DNA of 63,130 nt from an uncultured Verrucomicrobiota bacterium (GCA_903876795.1 CAIRBK010000027.1:1-63130), one strand, 5' to 3'; numbered from the stretch's first letter, positions 35,443-44,659 are shown. Made by a program: numbers and translations. The notes: generated from the sequence alone by a model not told the origin.

Positions 35443-36423
35443 CTATCGCCTGCTCCAGTCCAACATGCGCTGGATGGGAGCGAGGGCGGCGGTGCGGGTC
35501 GGCTCGGGCACGTCGATCACGGGCGAGAGGTTTTTGAGCGCGTCGCGCACCTTCTCGATGGTGTTCATCTTCATGAAACGGCAGTCGTTGCAGGCGCAGC
35601 TGTCGGTGGGGCCGGCGATGAAGGTCTTGTGGGGAACCTCCTTGCGCAGGCGGTGGAGCATGCCGCTCTCGGTCACGACGATGATCTCGTTGGCGGGGGT
35701 TTCCTTGGCGAATTTCACCATGAGCTCGGTCGAGCACACCTCGTCGGCGAGGTCGCGCACGGCCTGCACGCACTCGGGGTGGGCGACGACGGGCGCGCCG
35801 GGGAACTTGGCGCGGACCTTTTCGATGGCCTGCGTGGTGAACATGACGTGGGCGTAGCAACTGCCCGGCCAGAGGTGCATCCGGCGGCCCGTCTGTTGCG
35901 AGACCCACTGGCCGAGGTTCTGGTCGGGGACGAAGAGGATGTCTTTGCCGGCGGGGATCTGGTTGACGATTTTGACCGCGTTGCCGCTGGTGCAGATGAC
36001 GTCGCTGAGGGCCTTCACGCCGGCGGAGCAATTGATGTAGGCGACGACGTAGACGTCGGGGTGGGCGGCTTTGTAGGCGGCGAGACGCTCGGCGGGGCAG
36101 GAGTCGGAGAGGGAGCAGCCGGCGTCGATGTCGGGCAGGAGCACGGTGCGGGCGGGGTTAACGATCTTGGCGGTCTCGGCCATGAAGTGGACGCCGCAGA
36201 AGAGGATCACGTCGGCCTGGGCGGCCTGCGCCTGGTAGGAGAGCCCGAGGGAGTCGCCCACGTAGTCGGCCACCTGCTGGATCGCCTCGATCTGGTAGTT
36301 GTGGGCGAGGATGACGGCATTGCGCTCGCGCTTGAGGGCGAGGATCTCCTGCTGGATCGGCGTGAGCGCGGGCGCGGCGGCGCGGGGCTTGAGGACGAGC
36401 GGTTCGTAGTCGAGGACGGGCAT
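35443..36423 (-). CDS. nadA: Quinolinate synthase
   Basis: 326 aa. It condenses iminoaspartate with dihydroxyacetone phosphate in de novo NAD synthesis using a 4Fe-4S cluster. AHNYQIEAIQQVADYVGDSLGLS (about 38-60), CGVHFMAETAKIVNP, and three Cys-bearing regions (NCSAGVKALSD, HPECVQAVRDLAD, CACNDCRFMKMNT) supply the cluster ligands. Last gene of the minus-strand operon. nadB and nadC are not in the window. Preceded by CCCTTTCCC rather than a Shine-Dalgarno. Confidence 0.95.
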   Translation of the reverse strand: MPVLDYEPLVLKPRAAAPALTPIQQEILALKRERNAVILAHNYQIEAIQQVADYVGDSLGLSYQAQAAQADVILFCGVHFMAETAKIVNPARTVLLPDIDAGCSLSDSCPAERLAAYKAAHPDVYVVAYINCSAGVKALSDVICTSGNAVKIVNQIPAGKDILFVPDQNLGQWVSQQTGRRMHLWPGSCYAHVMFTTQAIEKVRAKFPGAPVVAHPECVQAVRDLADEVCSTELMVKFAKETPANEIIVVTESGMLHRLRKEVPHKTFIAGPTDSCACNDCRFMKMNTIEKVRDALKNLSPVIDVPEPTRTAALAPIQRMLDWSRR

Positions 36424-36490
36424 GGGAAAGGGAGGGAGGGACGTCCGCCGGCGCTCGCGGCCAACAGTGCCGAAGAGCGGGGCGGAGGGC

Positions 36491-36859
36491 TCAGCCGCGG
36501 GGCTTGAGCTTGGCGAGAAGTTCCTTGAAGCCGGTGGCGGTTTTGAGGCTGGCGAGGTCCGGGTCCTGCGACATCCAATCGTAGTCGGTGTAGCCGAGTG
36601 CGAAGGCGGCGTGGAGTTCGCGGAGGGCGTCGGTCTTGCGCTTGGAGAGGGCGAGGCTGCAGGCGAGGTTGTAGCGGGCGGTGGCGTTCGTCGGCTGGAG
36701 CTTCACGAGCTTGCGGTCCATCTTGAGACCGTCGGCGATGCGGCCGGTCTTGGTGTAGAGCCCGCCGAGCAGCTCGATCACGTCATCGTAGCCGGGCTGG
36801 CGGCGCAGCACGGATTCGTAGAAGGCGATGTCGAACGCCGGGTCTTCTTTGCGGGACAT
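36491..36859 (-). CDS. Small tetratricopeptide-repeat protein
   Basis: 122 aa, almost entirely TPR-like helices. FYESVLRRQPGYDDVIELLGGLYTKTGRIADGL and KLVKLQPTNATARYNLACSLALSKRKTDALRELHAAFALG are two clear TPR units, with a third partial. No signal peptide. Probably a cytosolic scaffold; the partner is unknown. It starts 6 bp after the Fur-family gene. Confidence 0.8.
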   Translation of the reverse strand: MSRKEDPAFDIAFYESVLRRQPGYDDVIELLGGLYTKTGRIADGLKMDRKLVKLQPTNATARYNLACSLALSKRKTDALRELHAAFALGYTDYDWMSQDPDLASLKTATGFKELLAKLKPRG

Positions 36860-36865
36860 GGCCGG

Positions 36866-37405
36866 TTACGGGTGGTTTTTGCAGACGCCGGTTTGTTTGA
36901 AGGCGTTGCAATGGGCGCTGACCTGCAGGCGCTGGGAGACGGGGGTGAGGCCGAGTTTGGTCGAGACGGTGCTGCCATACCACTCCATGAACGGGGCGCT
37001 GATCTCGAAGATCTTGTCGCAATCCACGCAGATTACCTGGGCGACTTGGGCGTTGTTGGCGGAGTTGGGCAGGTAGTATTTGATGTTGGTGCCGATATCG
37101 ACCTCACGCAGCAGGGCGCTCTCGGTCATGATGGGCAGCGTGCGGTAAACGGTGGCGCGCGAGACGGAGTCGTCGATGGCGCGGGCGTGATCGAGCAACT
37201 CCTCGGCGGTGAAGTGTTCCTTGCGAGCCAACGCCGCCTCGAAGATGGCCAGTCGCTGGTTGGTCATGCGGAGACCTTTGCCTGCAAGGTAGGTTTTGAA
37301 TTTTTCGCGGGCCGCTGCGTTGCTCACGGGCGAAATGTCGATAACGGGGGAAGGCGTGTCAACTGGTTCGTCGGACGCGCGCCCGGCGGACGGGGCGCGG
37401 TTCAT
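36866..37405 (-). CDS. Fur family transcriptional regulator
   Basis: 179 aa. After a 30-residue Pro-rich N-terminal extension come [30 protein letters not shown] (winged helix) and [22 protein letters not shown]. The C-terminal metal and dimer domain includes [10 protein letters not shown] (CxxC) and [15 protein letters not shown]. Both CxxC-type zinc sites of Fur/PerR/Zur proteins appear present, but the metal specificity cannot be read. The start overlaps the response-regulator stop by 4 bp. Confidence 0.9.
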   Translation of the reverse strand: MNRAPSAGRASDEPVDTPSPVIDISPVSNAAAREKFKTYLAGKGLRMTNQRLAIFEAALARKEHFTAEELLDHARAIDDSVSRATVYRTLPIMTESALLREVDIGTNIKYYLPNSANNAQVAQVICVDCDKIFEISAPFMEWYGSTVSTKLGLTPVSQRLQVSAHCNAFKQTGVCKNHP

Positions 37406-38031
37406 GGCTGGCGCACATGGCCCTCTTCATCGACCGCGTCCGGGAAGTAGTGTTTGGCGCAGGTCGGGCAATAGGTGTGGGTAAACTCGGCGTTCGTGTG
37501 GTTGCGGACGTAGGTCTCGACTTGCTGCCATTGGCCATTTTCGGAATGGATTTTTTTACACTGGCAGCAGATCGGTAGCAGGCCCTTGAGCACCTTTACG
37601 TCGAGGAGCGCCTCTTGCAGCTCCTGGTTCATCCTGAGGAGTTTCATGATGTCGGAGTGGCGGGATATGGCGATGACGAGGGCGCGGTTGATCTCCCCGG
37701 CTTCGGGCGGTTTGACGAGGTAGGCGCCCGCGCCGCAATCGGCGGCTTTTGCCAGCATGTCCTGCTCCGCATGGGCGGTGAGCATGACGATGGGCGTGGG
37801 GCAGTGGTCCTGGATCATCTCGGAGGCCTCGAAACCGTCCATCTCGGGCATGGAGATGTCCATGAGCACGACGTCGGGGTGCAACTCCTGGGTGAGGCGC
37901 AACGCGTTGCGGCCGTCGATGGCCTTGGCCACGACGCGGTGACCGGCGGCGACGACTTCCTGGGCGATCAGGTGGGCGATGAGCGGTTCATCGTCCGCGA
38001 TGAGAATTCTGAGCGAGGCGTGGTTATGCAT
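37402..38031 (-). CDS. Response regulator with C-terminal Cys-rich module
   Basis: 209 aa. Receiver domain 1-125: [13 protein letters not shown], phosphoacceptor Asp in [15 protein letters not shown], Thr in MLTAHAE and Lys in [10 protein letters not shown]. There is no DNA-binding domain. Instead the C-terminal 80 residues carry [21 protein letters not shown] and [13 protein letters not shown], a CxxC...CxxC module common at the ends of signalling proteins, whose role is unknown. The neighbouring kinase is its likely partner. Confidence 0.88.
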   Translation of the reverse strand: MHNHASLRILIADDEPLIAHLIAQEVVAAGHRVVAKAIDGRNALRLTQELHPDVVLMDISMPEMDGFEASEMIQDHCPTPIVMLTAHAEQDMLAKAADCGAGAYLVKPPEAGEINRALVIAISRHSDIMKLLRMNQELQEALLDVKVLKGLLPICCQCKKIHSENGQWQQVETYVRNHTNAEFTHTYCPTCAKHYFPDAVDEEGHVRQP

Positions 38032-38075
38032 GGTGGCGGGGATTGTGGTTGGCGGGTGGGGAAGGTGGTCGGGCA

Positions 38076-39803
38076 TCAGGTGCGATGACGCTCCTCGAGG
38101 CGGAGCGTCATCTCCACGCGGGCGCCTCGGTCGTTGAGCAGGAGCAGGTTTCCGCGCAGGCTTTGTTCGACGAGGAGTCGCATGAGCTTTAGGCCGACAT
38201 TGCCGCGTTGTCCGGCCAGGACCTCGGGGGCAAAGCCCGCGCCGTTGTCGGTGTAAGCGATGCACACGGTGTCGCCGGAAATCGTTTCGATCGTGCAATG
38301 GACCGCGGGCGAAGTCCGGGTGCAGCCATATTTGACGGTGTTGGTGGCGAGTTCGTTGAAAACCATGGCGAGGGCCGAGGCCTGTCGCGGGGAGATGCGT
38401 TCCGCGGAGGGTGAGATATCCAGGGCCGGGACGACGGGAGCCGCGCTCATGGCCGCTCCGATCACGCCCCGGGCCAGTTGGTCGATGCGGACGGGTGACC
38501 ATTGCGCGTCGTAGAGCATCCGGTGGACAAACATGAGCCCGCGCAGGCGTTGGGTCAGGCGGTCGAGCACGGGTGAGGCGGCGGCCCGGCGGTCTTCGGC
38601 GAGGTGTTCCTGTTCGTGCGAGATGAGGCCAAGCAGGGATGCGAGGTTGTTGGTCACGCGGTGATTCACCTCTCGCAGGAGGTGGGCCCTGGTCTGCGCG
38701 TCGGCCTGGGCCTGGGCCAGCAGGCGATGGTGTTCGCTCATGTCGCGGGCGGCCGCGAAAAGCCCGCTCACCGCGCCCGCCGCGTTGTGATAGACGCTGG
38801 CGTGAAAATTCACCGGCACGAGGGCGCCGCCCTTGTGCCGAATGGTCAGCGGATAATCGAGTACCCACTCCCGAGCATAGGCCTCCTGGTAGCCCCGGCG
38901 GGCGGCCTCCGGGTCGGTGAAATAATCGGCGAAGGCCGACCCGATCAGGCGGTAGCGAGGCCAGCCCAGCGCGTGTTCGGTGGCGGAGTTGACGTCGGTG
39001 ATGAGACCTTCGCGACTGATGGTGAAGAGGGGGTCCAGGCTGGCCTCGAGCAGGCGTCGGGCGTAGGCACTGGCGTCGCGGATCGTCGCATCGCGCGTCG
39101 CCAGCACGTCGAGCATGGCGTTCAAATCTTTCCCGAGCAGGCCGACTTCGTCGCGCCCGAGTTCGGGGGCGCGGACGTTTTGGGCGCCCGCCCTTACGCT
39201 GGCCAGAACGTTGCGGAGGGAATCGATTTGCCGGGTGAGCAGTTGCGCCATCATACCGGCGATCAGCGCGCCGACGCAGATGGCCACGAGGGCGTAAATC
39301 AATCCGTGCCTTGTCTCCTCGGCCACGGCGTCGTTGACGGATTGCAGGCTTAGCCCGAGTCGCACCCAGCCCACGTTCCGTCCGGCCAGTCGCACCGGCG
39401 AGCATACGTCCACGCCATCGGAGGTCAGGCGGCCGAACCCGGCGGGGTCGTCAGGCAGGTCCTGCACGTATTGTCCGATGCGACTTCGGTCCGTGTGGGC
39501 CAGCACCTTTCCCGAGGGGTCGATGAGCATCGCATACAGCAGGTCGGCCTGGCGTTTTTCGACGTCCACCAATTCTTGCATGCCGGCCAAGTCGCGCGCC
39601 GACAGCCAGCCGGCCGCCGATACCGCAAGCGTGGCGCCGATCGTGCCGGCGTGTTCGAGGTGTTGGTTGTGCAGCACGCGCGTATTGCGTCTGGTGAAGT
39701 CGTACACGAAGAGTCCGATCAACAGGGCGAGCACGCCCACGATGCCCACCATGAGGCGGGTTTTGAGTCGGTTGAAGAGCAGGGGAATCCAGTCTAGTTT
39801 CAT
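38076..39803 (-). CDS. Membrane histidine kinase with HAMP, PAS and HisKA_2 domains
   Basis: 575 aa. Transmembrane segments at about 17-35 and 165-187 flank a periplasmic sensor domain. A HAMP region (about 188-240) and a PAS domain (ASLDPLFTISREGLITDVNSATEHALGW, about 250-370) follow. The phosphoacceptor is in LREVNHRVTNNLASLLGL (His about 380), the HisKA_2/HWE-like type. An HATPase with MVFNELATNTVKYG and TDNGAGFAPE completes it. The start overlaps the stop of the substrate-binding protein gene by 4 bp, so the binding protein probably feeds this sensor. Confidence 0.9.
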   Translation of the reverse strand: MKLDWIPLLFNRLKTRLMVGIVGVLALLIGLFVYDFTRRNTRVLHNQHLEHAGTIGATLAVSAAGWLSARDLAGMQELVDVEKRQADLLYAMLIDPSGKVLAHTDRSRIGQYVQDLPDDPAGFGRLTSDGVDVCSPVRLAGRNVGWVRLGLSLQSVNDAVAEETRHGLIYALVAICVGALIAGMMAQLLTRQIDSLRNVLASVRAGAQNVRAPELGRDEVGLLGKDLNAMLDVLATRDATIRDASAYARRLLEASLDPLFTISREGLITDVNSATEHALGWPRYRLIGSAFADYFTDPEAARRGYQEAYAREWVLDYPLTIRHKGGALVPVNFHASVYHNAAGAVSGLFAAARDMSEHHRLLAQAQADAQTRAHLLREVNHRVTNNLASLLGLISHEQEHLAEDRRAAASPVLDRLTQRLRGLMFVHRMLYDAQWSPVRIDQLARGVIGAAMSAAPVVPALDISPSAERISPRQASALAMVFNELATNTVKYGCTRTSPAVHCTIETISGDTVCIAYTDNGAGFAPEVLAGQRGNVGLKLMRLLVEQSLRGNLLLLNDRGARVEMTLRLEERHRT

Positions 39804-40930
39804 GGCGCTCCCTTCCCGTCTTTCACCGGCCGGACTTCGGCCTCGAAGCGGGCGACAAACGCGCGCGCCGGTTCGTAATCGGCGTCCGTGGCGGGGTAAA
39901 AGTCGTTGGTGTTGATATCGGCCAGCAGCCGCCGTCCGGGTTCGGTTTCCGAGAGAGCACCTAGCTCCTCCGCGACGCGTTTTGCCAAGTTATCCGGCAC
40001 CCGGCGGTGGGCCATGACGGCGTTGTTGATCAGCGGAGGGGTTTCCCAGGCCACCTCCAATTCGGCCGCTTCCAAGGGATACTCCGCCTGGAAATTGAGC
40101 CAGGGTGGAGGCCAGGTCACGCCGGCCGCCGCCTCCCCGAGGTAAGCGTGCATGATGGCCGAGTGTTGGGAGCCGACGAAGCGGTTCCGGAGGTCGTGCA
40201 ACACGTCGAGGCCGTGCTCGTGCATCATCCATTGCGGCATGATGCAGGCCGCCAGGGCGGTCGGCGACGGATAGGCGACAACCTGCCCGCGTAGTTGGGC
40301 GAGATCGCGAAGCCCGCGGTCGCGGCGGGTGATGATGAGCCCGCGGAAGTCCTCCCGCCGGCCCGCCATCGCGATCACCCGGTAGCCTTGTTCCATCGCC
40401 TGCAGCGCCTGCCATGGGTTGGGCAGCAGGAAGTCGGGCAATTGCGCGGCGATTTTTTCCTCATAGGCGGCATAATCTCGGGATGGTTCCGCCAGAAGGC
40501 GGTCCGTTGGGGCCGGTAGTCGGAGGGTGTCCAGCAGCGGTTGATACGTTCGCGCCAGTTTCGCCGGGTTGTGGAGCGGGTGAATGGCGAAGGACCAGTC
40601 GTGCGTCAGATTGAGCGATTGATTCGGCGAGGTGCCGTAGGTCACTCCGGTTGCCTGCGGTGACGAGTCGCGGAGGAGCCACCCTGCCGCCAGGAATGCC
40701 AGCAACAGTGCCAGGGCGTGTTTCTGGAATAACCCAGGCCGTCGAACACTGCGAGTGAGAGGGTAGGCAGGCTGGGCCGGCGTTGCCATCGACGGCACGA
40801 CCCGCCGGGTCGCCTCTGTCTCGGTCGCCTGGGCCGAGCCCGCTTCTCCTCTCACGCCGACCCGATTTTTTTCCGAAACACGCCCTAAGGCAGTCGCTTC
40901 CCGGACGATTTTTTTGCCCCTTGTCTTCAT
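39800..40930 (-). CDS. PhnD-like periplasmic/anchored substrate-binding protein with an in-frame repeat in its signal sequence
   Basis: 376 aa. The mature part has the PhnD/TauT-like pattern: FAIHPLHNPAKLARTYQPLLDTL, GYRVIAMAGRREDFRGLIITRRD, LRGQVVAYPSPTALAACIMPQWMM, GSQHSAIMHAYLGEAAAGVTW and ALSETEPGRRLLADI. Positively charged MKTRGKKIVREATAL (1-15) is separated from the hydrophobic LALLLAFLAAGWLL (about 74-87) by 58 residues encoded by repeat R1 (KNRVGVRGEAGSAQATETEA and onward). Without the repeat the N-terminus would be an ordinary signal sequence. No ABC transporter genes are nearby; the gene overlaps the kinase gene, suggesting sensing rather than uptake. Confidence 0.82.
   Translation of the reverse strand: MKTRGKKIVREATALGRVSEKNRVGVRGEAGSAQATETEATRRVVPSMATPAQPAYPLTRSVRRPGLFQKHALALLLAFLAAGWLLRDSSPQATGVTYGTSPNQSLNLTHDWSFAIHPLHNPAKLARTYQPLLDTLRLPAPTDRLLAEPSRDYAAYEEKIAAQLPDFLLPNPWQALQAMEQGYRVIAMAGRREDFRGLIITRRDRGLRDLAQLRGQVVAYPSPTALAACIMPQWMMHEHGLDVLHDLRNRFVGSQHSAIMHAYLGEAAAGVTWPPPWLNFQAEYPLEAAELEVAWETPPLINNAVMAHRRVPDNLAKRVAEELGALSETEPGRRLLADINTNDFYPATDADYEPARAFVARFEAEVRPVKDGKGAP
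40713..40886 (+). repeat. R1 dispersed repeat, copy B, inside a coding sequence
   Basis: 174 bp with perfect 12-bp inverted ends (AGGGCGTGTTTC / GAAACACGCCCT). Same orientation as copy A. It adds exactly 58 codons to the overlapping minus-strand gene without a stop. Confidence 0.9.
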
Positions 40931-41090
40931 GCGTTGCCGGCCGGTGAAGACCTGCCTGCAACCTGGCACTTCACCCACCTGGGCGCAGGCGCTAAAGCAA
41001 CCGGGCGTTTAACTATGAGGACGCCTAACCGCGGTCAGTGTTTTGCGTAAGCGGGCTCTGGCGGGCGGTTCGGGCGAGATGCGCGAAAAA

Positions 41091-41121
41091 AAAGCCCGGC
41101 CGCTGTCGGCGGCCGGGCTTT
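41091..41121 (-). terminator. Rho-independent terminator of the pdh operon
   Basis: A 13-bp perfect stem AAAGCCCGGCCGC / GCGGCCGGGCTTT with a 5-nt loop; the flanking A run gives a T tail on the minus strand, 24 bp past the pdhC stop. Confidence 0.92.
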
Positions 41122-41145
41122 GGGGGAGGGCGGAGCAACGCGGGA

Positions 41146-42438
41146 TCAGACCAGCAGCAGCGCGGGGGTTTCGAGGACGGACTTGAGGGCGCCGAGGAAC
41201 TGCGCGCCGACGGCACCGTCTACCACGCGGTGATCGGCCGAGAGGGTGAGCGTCAATGTCTGGCCGACGACGATCTGGCCGTTTTTGACGACCGGCTTGG
41301 TCACGGTGGTGCCGACGCCGAGGATGGCGGCGTTGGGCGGGTTGATGATCGGGAGGAACTTGGGGATGCCCATCATGCCGAGGTTGGAGACGCAGAAGGT
41401 GCCGCCGGTGAATTCGGCGGGCTGGAGTTTCTTGTCCTTGGCCTTCTTGCCGAGACTCTTGGCCTCGGTGCTGATCTGGAAGACGGATTTTTCGTGGGCG
41501 TTGAAGACGACCGGGGTGATGAGGCCGTCGGGCAGGGCGACCGCGAAGGACACGTTGGCTGCGGCGTGGTAGCGGATCTCGGTGCCGTGCCAGGAGGCGT
41601 TGACGTCGGGGACCTTGCGGAGGGCCTCGGCGCTGGCCTTGAGGATGAAGTCGTTGACGGAGAGTTTCACGCCGGCGTCGGCGAGGCCCTTGTTGAGCTG
41701 TTCGCGGAGGGCGAGGAGGGGCTCGGCGTCCACCTCGATTTCGAGGTAGAAATGCGGGATGGTGGTCTTCGATTCCAGGAGGCGCTTGGCGATGACCCCG
41801 CGCATGGTGGAAACGGGGACGGCGCGCTCGATTTGGACGGGGCCCTTGGCGCCGATGGCGCCGCCGGTGAACGTCGCTCCACCGCCGGACTTGGCGGCGG
41901 GTTTGGGGTTTTTCGCGGCGGCTTCGATGTCGGCGCGCACGATGCGACCGCCGGGGCCGGAGCCGGTGACAGTGGAGGGGTCCACGCCCTTTTCGTCGGC
42001 GAGCTTTTTGGCGAGAGGGGAGATCTTGATGCGTTCACCGACGGCGCGGGACTGCTCGCTTACGCTCGCCGCCACGGGAGCGGGGGCGTGGGTCGGGGCG
42101 GTGACGACCGGTGCGGGGGCGGGGGCCTTGGGTTCTTCCTTGGAGGCAGGTGCTGCGGCCGGTGCGGCGGGTTGGCCGGCGGGGGCCTCGACCACTTCGC
42201 CGGGCTTGCCGACCGCGCAAAGAGGGGCGCCGATGGCGACCTGGGAGCCGGCGGGGGAGAAGATTTTCAGGAGCGTGCCGTCGAAGAAGCACTCGAGCTC
42301 CATGGTCGCCTTGTCGGTCTCGACCTCGGCGAGCATGTCGCCGGACTTTACGGAGTCGCCTTCTTTTTTGAGCCATTTGACCAGCGTGCCCACCGTCATG
42401 GTGTCGCTGAGTTTCGGCATTTCGATGATATTGGCCAT
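41146..42438 (-). CDS. pdhC: Pyruvate dehydrogenase E2, dihydrolipoamide acetyltransferase
   Basis: 430 aa. One lipoyl domain (1-80; lipoylated Lys43 in ETDKATMELE) and a Pro/Ala hinge precede a peripheral subunit-binding domain (about 135-175, ISPLAKKLADEKGVDPSTVTGSGPGGRI). The catalytic domain ends with the CoA-transfer motif SADHRVVDGAVGAQF (His about 403). A VSTMRGVIAKRLLESK start of the catalytic domain is clear. Single-lipoyl E2 of the Gram-positive/mitochondrial heterotetramer E1 type. Third gene of the pdhA-pdhB-pdhC operon; lipoamide dehydrogenase is not in the window. Confidence 0.95.
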   Translation of the reverse strand: MANIIEMPKLSDTMTVGTLVKWLKKEGDSVKSGDMLAEVETDKATMELECFFDGTLLKIFSPAGSQVAIGAPLCAVGKPGEVVEAPAGQPAAPAAAPASKEEPKAPAPAPVVTAPTHAPAPVAASVSEQSRAVGERIKISPLAKKLADEKGVDPSTVTGSGPGGRIVRADIEAAAKNPKPAAKSGGGATFTGGAIGAKGPVQIERAVPVSTMRGVIAKRLLESKTTIPHFYLEIEVDAEPLLALREQLNKGLADAGVKLSVNDFILKASAEALRKVPDVNASWHGTEIRYHAAANVSFAVALPDGLITPVVFNAHEKSVFQISTEAKSLGKKAKDKKLQPAEFTGGTFCVSNLGMMGIPKFLPIINPPNAAILGVGTTVTKPVVKNGQIVVGQTLTLTLSADHRVVDGAVGAQFLGALKSVLETPALLLV

Positions 42439-42475
42439 GTGGGAAATTGTTGGCGTGAAGCGGGTGGATGGGTGC

Positions 42476-43456
42476 TCAGGCGAGCGCGGCGAGCGCGGCC
42501 TTGAGGACGCGCTGGGGGTTGGGGAGTTGCTCGACCTCGACGGGCGGGCTGTAGATGGCGGGGGCGTCGATGGTGGCGAGGCGATGGATGGGGCCGTCGA
42601 GTTCGTCGAAGGCTTCGCGCTGGATCAAGTAGGCGAGCTGGGAGCCGACGCTGGCGAACGGCTTCTGCTCCTCGACGACGAGGACGCGGTGGGTCTTTTT
42701 CACCGAGGCGAGCACGGTGTCGAAGTCGAGGGGGCGGATCGTGCGCAGGTCAACCACCTCGACGGAGATGTCGTGTTCCTTTTCGAGAATGGCGGCGGCG
42801 GCGAGCGAGTGGAGGACGCAGCGCCCGTAGGTGACGATGGTGAGGTCGGAGCCCTGGCGCTTCACGTCGGCGACGCCGAGCGGGATGAGCAACTCGGGAT
42901 CGTCGGAGACCTCGCCCTTCTCGCCGTAGAGGATGGTGTTTTCGAGAAAGAAGCAGGGGTCGTTGTCGCGGATGGCGGACTTGAGGAGGCCCTTGGCGTC
43001 GGCGGCGGTGGCGGGGACGATCACCTTCACGCCCGGATGGTTGGCGAGGACGTTCTCGGGGGTGTGCGAGTGGGTGGCGCCGACGTTGGTGCCGCCGTTG
43101 GCCGGGCCGCGGATGACGATGGGGCAATTGATGAGTCCGCCGGACATATAGCGGACGTTGGCGGCGTTGTTGAGGATCTGGTCGAAGGCGACCGAGTAGA
43201 ACGACCAGAACATGAGTTCCATCACGGGGCGGATGCCGAGCATGGAGGCGCCCACGCCCATGCCGATGAAGCCGGCTTCGGAGATGGGGGTGTCCACGAT
43301 GCGGTCGGGGCCGAATTTTTCGAGCAGGCCTTCGGAGACCTTGTAGGCGCCGTGGAACTGGGCGACTTCTTCGCCCATGAGGACGACGTTTTCGTCGCGG
43401 GCGATTTCCTCTGCGAGGGCGGCGCGGATGGCTTCGCGGTAAGTGATGACGGGCAT
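42476..43456 (-). CDS. pdhB: Pyruvate dehydrogenase E1 beta subunit
   Basis: 326 aa. ITYREAIRAALAEEIARDENVVLMGEEVAQFHGAYKVSEGLLEKFG (about 3-48), DTPISEAGFIGMGVGASM, MSGGLINCPIVIRGPNG-like and VVDLRTIRPLDFDTVLASVKKTHRVLVVEE are standard E1-beta signatures. With PdhA it forms the ThDP-dependent decarboxylase. 44 bp downstream of pdhA, 37 bp upstream of pdhC. Confidence 0.96.
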   Translation of the reverse strand: MPVITYREAIRAALAEEIARDENVVLMGEEVAQFHGAYKVSEGLLEKFGPDRIVDTPISEAGFIGMGVGASMLGIRPVMELMFWSFYSVAFDQILNNAANVRYMSGGLINCPIVIRGPANGGTNVGATHSHTPENVLANHPGVKVIVPATAADAKGLLKSAIRDNDPCFFLENTILYGEKGEVSDDPELLIPLGVADVKRQGSDLTIVTYGRCVLHSLAAAAILEKEHDISVEVVDLRTIRPLDFDTVLASVKKTHRVLVVEEQKPFASVGSQLAYLIQREAFDELDGPIHRLATIDAPAIYSPPVEVEQLPNPQRVLKAALAALA

Positions 43457-43500
43457 GGGATGATTACAAATTACGAGTTACGGGTTGCCGCAGGGTGCTC

Positions 43501-44604
43501 TCAGTCGAAGAACAGTCGGCCCTTGGAGGCGCGCTGGGCGGGGTTGTCGGTCTCCCAGTAAACGTCCTTCTGGATATCCTCGGCGGTGGGGAAGGGGCTG
43601 GCTTCGGCGAAGTCGGCGGCGAGGTCGGCCTCGGCCTTGGCTTCGGCGTCGATCTGCTCGATCCGCGCCTCGGTGAGGACACCCTCGGCCAGGAGTGCGT
43701 TTTGGAAGAGCTGGATCGGGTCCTTGGTGCGGCGGTATTCCTCGATTTCTTCGCGGGTGCGGTAGGTCTTGTCGGGGTCGGCGACGGAGTGGCCGCGATA
43801 CCGATAGGTATCGATCTCGACCACGGACGGCTGGTTTTTTTCGCGGGCGAGGGTGAGGAATTTGTCCATGGTGGCGCGCACCTCGTAGATGTCATGGCCG
43901 AAGCAGGTGCCCCAGTTCATGCCGTAGGCTTCGGCGCGTTGGGCGAGGCCGGGGCCGGCCGAGGAGCGCGCCTGGCTGGTGCCCATGGAGTAGCCGTTGT
44001 TTTCGACGACGAAGATGACCGGGAGATTCCAGAGGGCGGCGAGGTTGTAGGCCTCGTGCACGGCACCCTGGTTGACGGCACCGTCGCCCATGAAGGCCAT
44101 GGCGGCACCCTTGAGCTTCTTGTATTTGACCGCGTAGGCGAGGCCGGTGCCGAGCGGGATCTGGCCGCCGACGATGCCGTGGCCGCCCCAGTAGTTGAGT
44201 GAAGGGGCGAAGTAGTGCATGGAGCCGCCCTTGCCCTTGGAACAGCCGGTGATTTTGCCGTAGAGTTCGGCCATCAGGGCCTTGGTGTCCATGCCCACGG
44301 CGATGGCATGGCCGTGGTCCCGGTAGGCGGTGATCACATGGTCGTTTTTGCCCATCAGGGAGCAGCAACCGACAGCCACGGCCTCCTGCCCGATATAAAG
44401 GTGGAGGAAGCCGCCGATTTTCTTGGCCTGATAGGCGCGCAGCGAGCGTTCCTCGAAGCGGCGGATGCGCACCATCTTGCGATGGAGCTCGATCCTCTCT
44501 TCCTTGGAGAGCAGGGCGTTGATCGGCGCTTGGGCGTTTTGGGCGGGGCAGGAGACGTTGGCTTCCTCGGTCGGCCCGGCGGTGGAGACTGCTTTTTTGC
44601 TCAC
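43501..44604 (-). CDS. pdhA: Pyruvate dehydrogenase E1 alpha subunit
   Basis: 367 aa. GFLHLYIGQEAVAVG, YRDHGHAIAVGMD, GKGGSMHYF, GGHGIVGGQIPLGTGLAYA and the ThDP motif GDGAVNQGAVHEAYNLAALW...VENN identify E1-alpha. The phosphorylation-loop-like RYRGHSVADPDKTYR follows. A 40-residue N-terminal extension (SKKAVSTAGPTEEANVSCPAQ) is less conserved. First gene of the operon. Confidence 0.96.
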   Translation of the reverse strand: MSKKAVSTAGPTEEANVSCPAQNAQAPINALLSKEERIELHRKMVRIRRFEERSLRAYQAKKIGGFLHLYIGQEAVAVGCCSLMGKNDHVITAYRDHGHAIAVGMDTKALMAELYGKITGCSKGKGGSMHYFAPSLNYWGGHGIVGGQIPLGTGLAYAVKYKKLKGAAMAFMGDGAVNQGAVHEAYNLAALWNLPVIFVVENNGYSMGTSQARSSAGPGLAQRAEAYGMNWGTCFGHDIYEVRATMDKFLTLAREKNQPSVVEIDTYRYRGHSVADPDKTYRTREEIEEYRRTKDPIQLFQNALLAEGVLTEARIEQIDAEAKAEADLAADFAEASPFPTAEDIQKDVYWETDNPAQRASKGRLFFD

Positions 44605-44659
44605 GGATGGAGTCGTTTAGGGTGTTAAAAGGGAAAGTCTTTGGGAGAGAGTTAAGAAA

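Noticed and set aside
38031-39405. Upstream extension of the response-regulator frame to 667 codons
   Set aside because: The extension is Arg/Pro-rich and overlaps the histidine kinase; the receiver domain begins at [10 protein letters not shown].
41759-43561. A 600-codon plus-strand frame opposite pdhB-pdhC
   Set aside because: Acidic, Gly-rich shadow of two well-conserved genes in GC-rich DNA.
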